Assembly (NCBI RefSeq): GCF_016623465.1
Contig: NZ_JAEDAJ010000006.1
Span: 62,001-126,000, forward strand
DNA length: 64,000 nucleotides
Origin: Brachybacterium halotolerans
GTDB taxonomy: Bacteria; Actinomycetota; Actinomycetes; Actinomycetales; Dermabacteraceae
Direction of reading: 5' to 3'
In this document: one piece after another, positions 59,590 through 64,000 of the stretch
Layout: each line of letters begins with the position of its first letter
Position numbering within the stretch: position 1 is the stretch's first letter
Position numbers and translations under genes: made by a program
The notes under the pieces: generated by a model
Seen by the model: only the letters and a program-made list of their open reading frames with translations
Told to the model about the DNA's origin: nothing
Databases searched by the model: none

Positions 59590-62295
59590 ATGAGCACGTT
59601 CGTCCACCCGTTCCGCGAGGGCTCCAAGGACCAGAAGGATCTGCTGGGCGGCAAGGGAGCGAACCTCGCCGAGATGACCCGGCTGGGCCTGCCCGTCCCG
59701 CCCGGCTTCACGATCACGACCGACGCCTGCCGGTACGTCATGCATCACGGCCAGAACCCGCCCGAGCTCGCCGATCAGGTGACCGCCGCGCTCGAGGACG
59801 TCGCGCAGCAGATCGGCCGACGCTTCGGGGACCGCGAGGACCCGCTGCTGGTCTCCGTGCGCTCGGGCGCCGCGATCTCCATGCCCGGGATGATGGAGAC
59901 GGTGCTGAACGTGGGCCTGAACGACGAGACCGTGCAGGGGCTCGCCGCGCAGTCGGGCTCCGAGCGCTTCGCCCAGGACTCCTACCGGCGTCTGCTGCAG
60001 ATGTACGGGGCGACCGTGCTCGGCATCGAGGCGAGCACGTTCGAGGAGTCGCTCGAGGCGGTCCGCGAGGAGCGCGGAGCCGCCGACGACGCGGGACTGG
60101 ACGCAGGCGCCCTGGAGGAGATCGTCGGCCGATACAAGCAGATCATCGAGCGCGAGAACGGGAGCCCCTTCCCGCAGGACCCGCGGGAGCAGCTGCGCGG
60201 CTCGATCAGCGCTGTCTTCGAGTCGTGGAACGCCCCGCGCGCCGTCATCTACCGCAACGCCGAGCACATCGACCACGAGCTGGGCACCGCCGTGAACGTG
60301 GTCGCGATGGTCTTCGGGAACCTCGACGAACGCTCCGCGACCGGCGTCGCCTTCACCCGCGACCCCTCGACCGGCGAGCACGGCATCTACGGCGACTTCC
60401 TGGTGGGCGCGCAGGGCGAGGACGTCGTCGCGGGCATCCGCAACACCCGGTCCCTCGAGGAGCTCGGCGAGGTGCTGCCCGATGCGTATCAGGAGCTGCT
60501 GCGCACCATGGACGTGCTCGAGGAGCACTACCGGGACCTGTGCGACATCGAGTTCACGATCGAGTCGGGGAAGCTGTGGATGCTGCAGACCCGCGTGGGC
60601 AAGCGCACCGCCGCCGCGGCCTTCCTCATCGCCACGACCCTCGTGGACGAGGGCGCGATCGACGAGCGCGAGGCCCTCACCCGCGTGAGCGGCGCGCAGC
60701 TCACCCGGCTCATGTTCCCGAGGTTCGCGAGCGGCGAGCGCGAGGTGCTCGCCCGCGGGATGGGCGCCTCCCCCGGCGCCGCCGTCGGCGAGGTCGTCTT
60801 CGACTCGGAGACCGTGATCGCCCGCGCCCAGGAGGGGCACGAGTGCCTGCTGGTGCGGCGCGAGACCAACCCCGACGACCTCGGCGGCATGCTCGCCGCC
60901 GAGGGCGTGCTGACCTCCCGCGGCGGCAAGACCTCCCACGCGGCCGTGGTCGCCCGCGGGCTCGGGAAGACTTGCGTGTGCGGGGCCGAGTCCCTCGACG
61001 TCGACCCGAAGGCGCGGGAGATCCGCATGAACGGGGAGGTCGTCGCCCGGGAGGGGGACGTGCTCTCGATCGACGGGGCGACCGGCGAGGTCTTCGCCGG
61101 GCGCATCCCCGTCGAGCCCAGCGAGGTCGCCCAGTACCTCGAGGGGGATCTGGCCGCCGACGATCCCCGTGCGTCGGCCCTGGTCCGCTCCGTCGACCGG
61201 CTCATGGGCGTGGCCGACGAGGTGCGGCGCATGCAGGTGCGCGCGAACGCGGACACCGCGGCCGACGCCCAGCGGGCCCGGCAGATGGGTGCGCAGGGCA
61301 TCGGCCTCGCGCGGACCGAGCACATCTTCCTCGGCGAGCGCCGCGCGCAGGTCGAGAAGCTGATCCTGGCGGGCGACCCCGCGGAGCGCGAGGAGGCCCT
61401 CGCCGAGCTGCTGCCCGCACAGCGGGCGGACTTCGCGGGCCTGCTGCGGGCGATGGGCGACCTGCCGGTGACGATCCGTCTGCTGGACCCGCCGCTGCAC
61501 GAGTTCCTGCCGGACCTCACCGACCTCTCGGTGCGCATCGCCCGCGCCGAGGAAGCCGGGCGGCGGATCGAGCCGCACGAGCGCAAGGTCCTCGCCGCCG
61601 TGGAACGGCTGCACGAGCAGAACCCGATGCTGGGGCTGCGCGGCGTGCGACTGGGCCTGACGATCCCCGGGCTGTTCGGCATGCAGGTGCGCGCGATCCT
61701 CGAGGCCGAGCTCGAGGTCAGGGCCGACGGCGGGGACCCGCACGTCGAGATCATGATCCCGCTGGTGGGGTCCGTGCGCGAGCTGCGGGCGATCCGCCAC
61801 GAGATCGACGACGTCACCGAGGAGGTCACGGCCGGGGCCGGGGACGGCGCGGAGCTCACCACCCGCATCGGCACCATGATCGAGCTGCCGCGCGCCGCCC
61901 TGCGCGCCGGGGAGATCGCCGAGGCCGCCGAGTTCTTCAGCTTCGGCACGAACGACCTCACGCAGACAACCTGGGGCTTCTCCCGCGACGACGTCGAGGC
62001 CGGGTTCTTCTTCACCTACAAGGAGCGCGGCATCCTCTCCGACAGCCCCTTTGAGTCCCTCGACCAGTACGGGGTGGGCGAGCTGCTGCGGATCGCCGCC
62101 GAGCGCGGTCGGGCCACCAATCCGGACCTCACCCTTGGCGTGTGCGGGGAGCACGGCGGGGACCCCGCCTCCATCCACTTCTTCCATTCGCTGGGCCTGG
62201 ACTACGTCTCGTGCTCCCCGTTCCGCGTGCCCGTCGCGCGCCTCGAGTGCGGGCGCGCGACACTGCTCGAGGAGGGGTTCACACCGCAGCCGTGA
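59590..62295 (+). CDS. ppdK: Pyruvate, phosphate dikinase
   Basis: 901 residues from ATG 59590; ATG 59584 and GTG 59497 are in frame but GAGAGG is best spaced to 59590. ATP-grasp domain at the N-terminus (LLGGKGANLAEMTRLGLPVP, VSVRSGAAISMPGMMETVLN), phosphohistidine domain with catalytic His in SRGGKTSHAAVVARGLGKTC near residue 455, and C-terminal PEP/pyruvate barrel with GIGLARTEHIF, SFGTNDLTQTTWGFSRDD and LGVCGEHGGDP. Interconverts PEP, AMP and pyrophosphate with pyruvate, ATP and phosphate. Confidence 0.96.
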   Translation: MSTFVHPFREGSKDQKDLLGGKGANLAEMTRLGLPVPPGFTITTDACRYVMHHGQNPPELADQVTAALEDVAQQIGRRFGDREDPLLVSVRSGAAISMPGMMETVLNVGLNDETVQGLAAQSGSERFAQDSYRRLLQMYGATVLGIEASTFEESLEAVREERGAADDAGLDAGALEEIVGRYKQIIERENGSPFPQDPREQLRGSISAVFESWNAPRAVIYRNAEHIDHELGTAVNVVAMVFGNLDERSATGVAFTRDPSTGEHGIYGDFLVGAQGEDVVAGIRNTRSLEELGEVLPDAYQELLRTMDVLEEHYRDLCDIEFTIESGKLWMLQTRVGKRTAAAAFLIATTLVDEGAIDEREALTRVSGAQLTRLMFPRFASGEREVLARGMGASPGAAVGEVVFDSETVIARAQEGHECLLVRRETNPDDLGGMLAAEGVLTSRGGKTSHAAVVARGLGKTCVCGAESLDVDPKAREIRMNGEVVAREGDVLSIDGATGEVFAGRIPVEPSEVAQYLEGDLAADDPRASALVRSVDRLMGVADEVRRMQVRANADTAADAQRARQMGAQGIGLARTEHIFLGERRAQVEKLILAGDPAEREEALAELLPAQRADFAGLLRAMGDLPVTIRLLDPPLHEFLPDLTDLSVRIARAEEAGRRIEPHERKVLAAVERLHEQNPMLGLRGVRLGLTIPGLFGMQVRAILEAELEVRADGGDPHVEIMIPLVGSVRELRAIRHEIDDVTEEVTAGAGDGAELTTRIGTMIELPRAALRAGEIAEAAEFFSFGTNDLTQTTWGFSRDDVEAGFFFTYKERGILSDSPFESLDQYGVGELLRIAAERGRATNPDLTLGVCGEHGGDPASIHFFHSLGLDYVSCSPFRVPVARLECGRATLLEEGFTPQP

Positions 62296-62325
62296 GGGCG
62301 ACCGGGGAGGGGCCCGGGCGCGGCC

Positions 62326-63051
62326 TCACCCCATCCGCGGGCGCACGGAGATGACGTCCATGCTCGCCTCGTCGGTCGCGCGGATCGCGAGGGCGACCGC
62401 GGAGGCGACCGACGTCGGCTCGAGGTACTTCTCGATCTCGTAGGGGCCGTCCTCCATGCTCCGCAGCTCGTGCTGCATGTCGGTGTCGACGCGGCCCGCA
62501 TGCACGGAGCTGACCCGCACCCCGTGCTTGCGCTCCTCGAGGCGCAGGGCGTCGGTGAAGGCCCGCAGGGCGAACTTCGAGGCGCAGTAGGCGCCGCGTC
62601 CGCCGATGGAGTTGAAGCCGCTGCCGGAGTTCAGGGCGACGACGGTGCCGCGCGCCTTCCGCAGCGCGGGCAGCAGCAGTCGCGTGAGCTCGACGACAGC
62701 GGTCACGTTGACCTCCATCGAGCGGTTCCACTCGGAGACCGCCATCTCCTCGGTGGTGCCGCCCACCAGCACGCCGGCGCTGTGCACGACGCCGGCGAGA
62801 CCGTCCGGCAGGTCGAGCGCCGCGACCGCTCCGCCCACGGCCGCGTAGTCGGTGACGTCCACAGCGAAGGGCTCGGCCTCGGGATAGGACGCGGCGAGCT
62901 CGGCGAGCGCCGCGGCGTCGCGGCCGCCGAGGATCAGCCGGTGGTCACCGGCGAGCTCGTCGGCGACGGCGCGGCCGATGCCGCGGGAGGCGCCGGTGAT
63001 GAGGACGGCGGGCCGACGGGCGGATGCGGGAGAGGTCTCGGAGATGCTCAT
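62326..63051 (-). CDS. Short-chain dehydrogenase/reductase
   Basis: 241 residues from ATG 63051, GGGAG nine bases upstream; it starts 4 bp after the PTH2-like stop. Classical SDR: VLITGASRGIGRAVADELAG near residue 15, VVHSAGVLVGG, catalytic Ser in ALNSGSGFNS and Tyr/Lys in YCASKFALRAF, then SVHAGRVDTDM. The acid-rich strand end suggests NADPH-or-NAD ambiguity. Substrate unknown. Confidence 0.9.
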   Translation of the reverse strand: MSISETSPASARRPAVLITGASRGIGRAVADELAGDHRLILGGRDAAALAELAASYPEAEPFAVDVTDYAAVGGAVAALDLPDGLAGVVHSAGVLVGGTTEEMAVSEWNRSMEVNVTAVVELTRLLLPALRKARGTVVALNSGSGFNSIGGRGAYCASKFALRAFTDALRLEERKHGVRVSSVHAGRVDTDMQHELRSMEDGPYEIEKYLEPTSVASAVALAIRATDEASMDVISVRPRMG

Positions 63052-63055
63052 GCGG

Positions 63056-63823
63056 TCATTCTCCCAGGGCGCGGTGACGGTGCGCCCGGGCGGTCTCCGT
63101 CGGCCCGTCGACCTCGGTGAGCCCCGCGTCGATCACGCGGACCGCATCACCCGGCTCCTCCCAGGCGGCCTCGTCGGACGGGAGCAGCCGGACGCGGAAG
63201 CCGTCGGCGCGCCAGGTCGCGCGCTCCCCCTCCCCCATCTGCTCGTACAGGAGCTGCGCGGCATGGCCCGCCTGCGCGGCCGTCTTGCCGGTGGAGATCT
63301 CCTCGAGCGGGGTGATCTCGACCTCGACGAAGGCCGCGGGTGCTGCGGGGGTCGTGGGAGCGACGACGGCGGGAGCGGCGGGAGCGGCGGGGGCATCCTC
63401 GCGGCCGCCGCGGGGGAACTCGGTGCCGCCCACCTGCAGCTTCGCGAGATCCTTGGGCAGCGGCTGCAGCGGCCCCGGGACGAAGGCGCGCACCTGCGCG
63501 GTGCCGTGGGCGACGGTGACGCCGGGCAGGGACTGCACCGCGTCCCAGCGGGCGCCATCGGCCCGTCGCACGACCTTGCGGATCCAGCCCGCGCGCCAGT
63601 GCTCGACCTGCTCGGCCCACTCGCCCGTGCGGGAGCGCTCGTCGTCCAGGAGCTGCACGACGGCCTGAGCCGCGGCCTCGACGACGTCCTCGTGGTGCGC
63701 GGGGTCCGCCTTCACGCGGTGCACCACGAGCTGCATCGCCCAGGGGTTCTCATGGTCGGGTCGGTCGGGTCGCTGCACGTTCTCGCTCACGACAGGGAGC
63801 AACGGGTCCGGGCGACTCGGCAT
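63056..63823 (-). CDS. PTH2-like peptidyl-tRNA hydrolase family protein
   Basis: 255 residues from ATG 63823; GTG 63889 is an in-frame alternative start. The segment NPWAMQLVVHRVKADP gives strand 1 and STGKTAAQAGHAAQLLYEQM gives the catalytic helix of PTH2 proteins (GKxAAQxxHA), then VRVIDAGLTEVDGPTETARA at the end. About 130 residues with an Ala/Pro linker separate strand 1 from the helix, whereas PTH2 has them adjacent. I know this longer layout from other actinobacteria. Recycling of peptidyl-tRNA is possible but unproven. Confidence 0.75.
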   Translation of the reverse strand: MPSRPDPLLPVVSENVQRPDRPDHENPWAMQLVVHRVKADPAHHEDVVEAAAQAVVQLLDDERSRTGEWAEQVEHWRAGWIRKVVRRADGARWDAVQSLPGVTVAHGTAQVRAFVPGPLQPLPKDLAKLQVGGTEFPRGGREDAPAAPAAPAVVAPTTPAAPAAFVEVEITPLEEISTGKTAAQAGHAAQLLYEQMGEGERATWRADGFRVRLLPSDEAAWEEPGDAVRVIDAGLTEVDGPTETARAHRHRALGE

Positions 63824-63905
63824 TCCCGCAGCGTCGGCATCGGCACGGGCCTCGGTGTCGGCGTCGGCGGCGTCCCGGGGCCAGTGCACCCCTCGGTGGC
63901 ACCAT

Positions 63906-64000
63906 GTGTCCGTGGACGAGATCAGCCCTGACCCGCGGACGCGCCGGAGCGGCGCGGCACCGATGAGCCGCCGGGACGTCGACCCGCCGTCGGCGTTCCT
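63906..64000 (+). CDS. Possible start of a rightward gene, cut by window end
   Basis: Open frame from GTG 63906 (VSVDEISPDPRTRRSGAAP, then MSRRDVDPPSAF) to the edge; other starts are GTG 63912 and ATG 63963. Too short to identify, divergent from the PTH2-like gene. Confidence 0.35.
   Translation, partial: MSVDEISPDPRTRRSGAAPMSRRDVDPPSAF

Noticed and set aside
59551-62187. Leftward open frame opposite ppdK
   Set aside because: Shadow frame; ppdK on the other strand carries all catalytic motifs.

Overview
The window is about 72% G+C, densely packed, and rich in GTG starts, 4-bp start/stop overlaps and apparently leaderless genes. Together with the inositol, DUF222/HNH, tRNA-Gly(CCC) and bifunctional-type dcd genes this points to an actinobacterium. 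Gene content is closest to what I know of Brachybacterium and relatives (Micrococcales); the genus is inference. I see no IS element, prophage, CRISPR array, rRNA or replication origin.

Layout. Positions 1-12.4 kb hold a myo-inositol catabolic cluster in two divergent arms. The left arm reads leftwards: Gfo/Idh/MocA dehydrogenase, TIM-barrel isomerase, a 4-OT-type tautomerase, iolC, a DeoC-like aldolase, and iolB cut by the window edge. The right arm reads rightwards: iolD, iolA, an iolE-like dehydratase, an iolH-like protein and a second dehydrogenase. A probable inositol permease (16.6-18.0 kb) lies apart from the cluster, but its promoter carries the same 15-bp box found in the iolC promoter region and in the iol divergent region, so the three appear to form one regulon. 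Between them are a DUF222/HNH protein, a conserved unknown, dcd and tRNA-Gly.

Positions 18-31.6 kb hold a TetR regulator, a 913-residue membrane protein that looks like a membrane pyrophosphatase stripped of its catalytic aspartates, a thioredoxin/NHL protein, two tandem HAD phosphatases, metY, an ABC-F ATPase, an aldo/keto reductase and lactate dehydrogenase. Positions 31.7-41.9 kb carry a cell-wall sugar recycling operon (binding protein, two permeases, nagZ, anmK, murQ, a 13-codon leader ORF, rpiR). Every junction in it is a 4-bp overlap, and a BadF-type sugar kinase with a DUF1345 gene is transcribed away from it.

Positions 42-50.6 kb hold a flavin monooxygenase, a coupled crcB-crcB-copD/ctaG operon, and an operon for the E1-alpha, E1-beta and E2 subunits of a 2-oxoacid dehydrogenase whose promoter has an operator-like palindrome between -35 and -10. 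Positions 50.7-64 kb hold a secreted-domain membrane protein, a spermidine-synthase-like protein, hisC, a small membrane protein, purB, a surface-glycan membrane trio (polytopic protein, GtrA, GT2), ppdK, a short-chain dehydrogenase, a PTH2-like protein and the start of a possible rightward gene at the edge.

How they work together: inositol is imported, oxidised, dehydrated, ring-opened, isomerised, phosphorylated, cleaved and decarboxylated to acetyl-CoA and central intermediates. Muropeptide sugars are imported, trimmed by NagZ, phosphorylated by AnmK and the kinase, and converted by MurQ to GlcNAc-6-phosphate.
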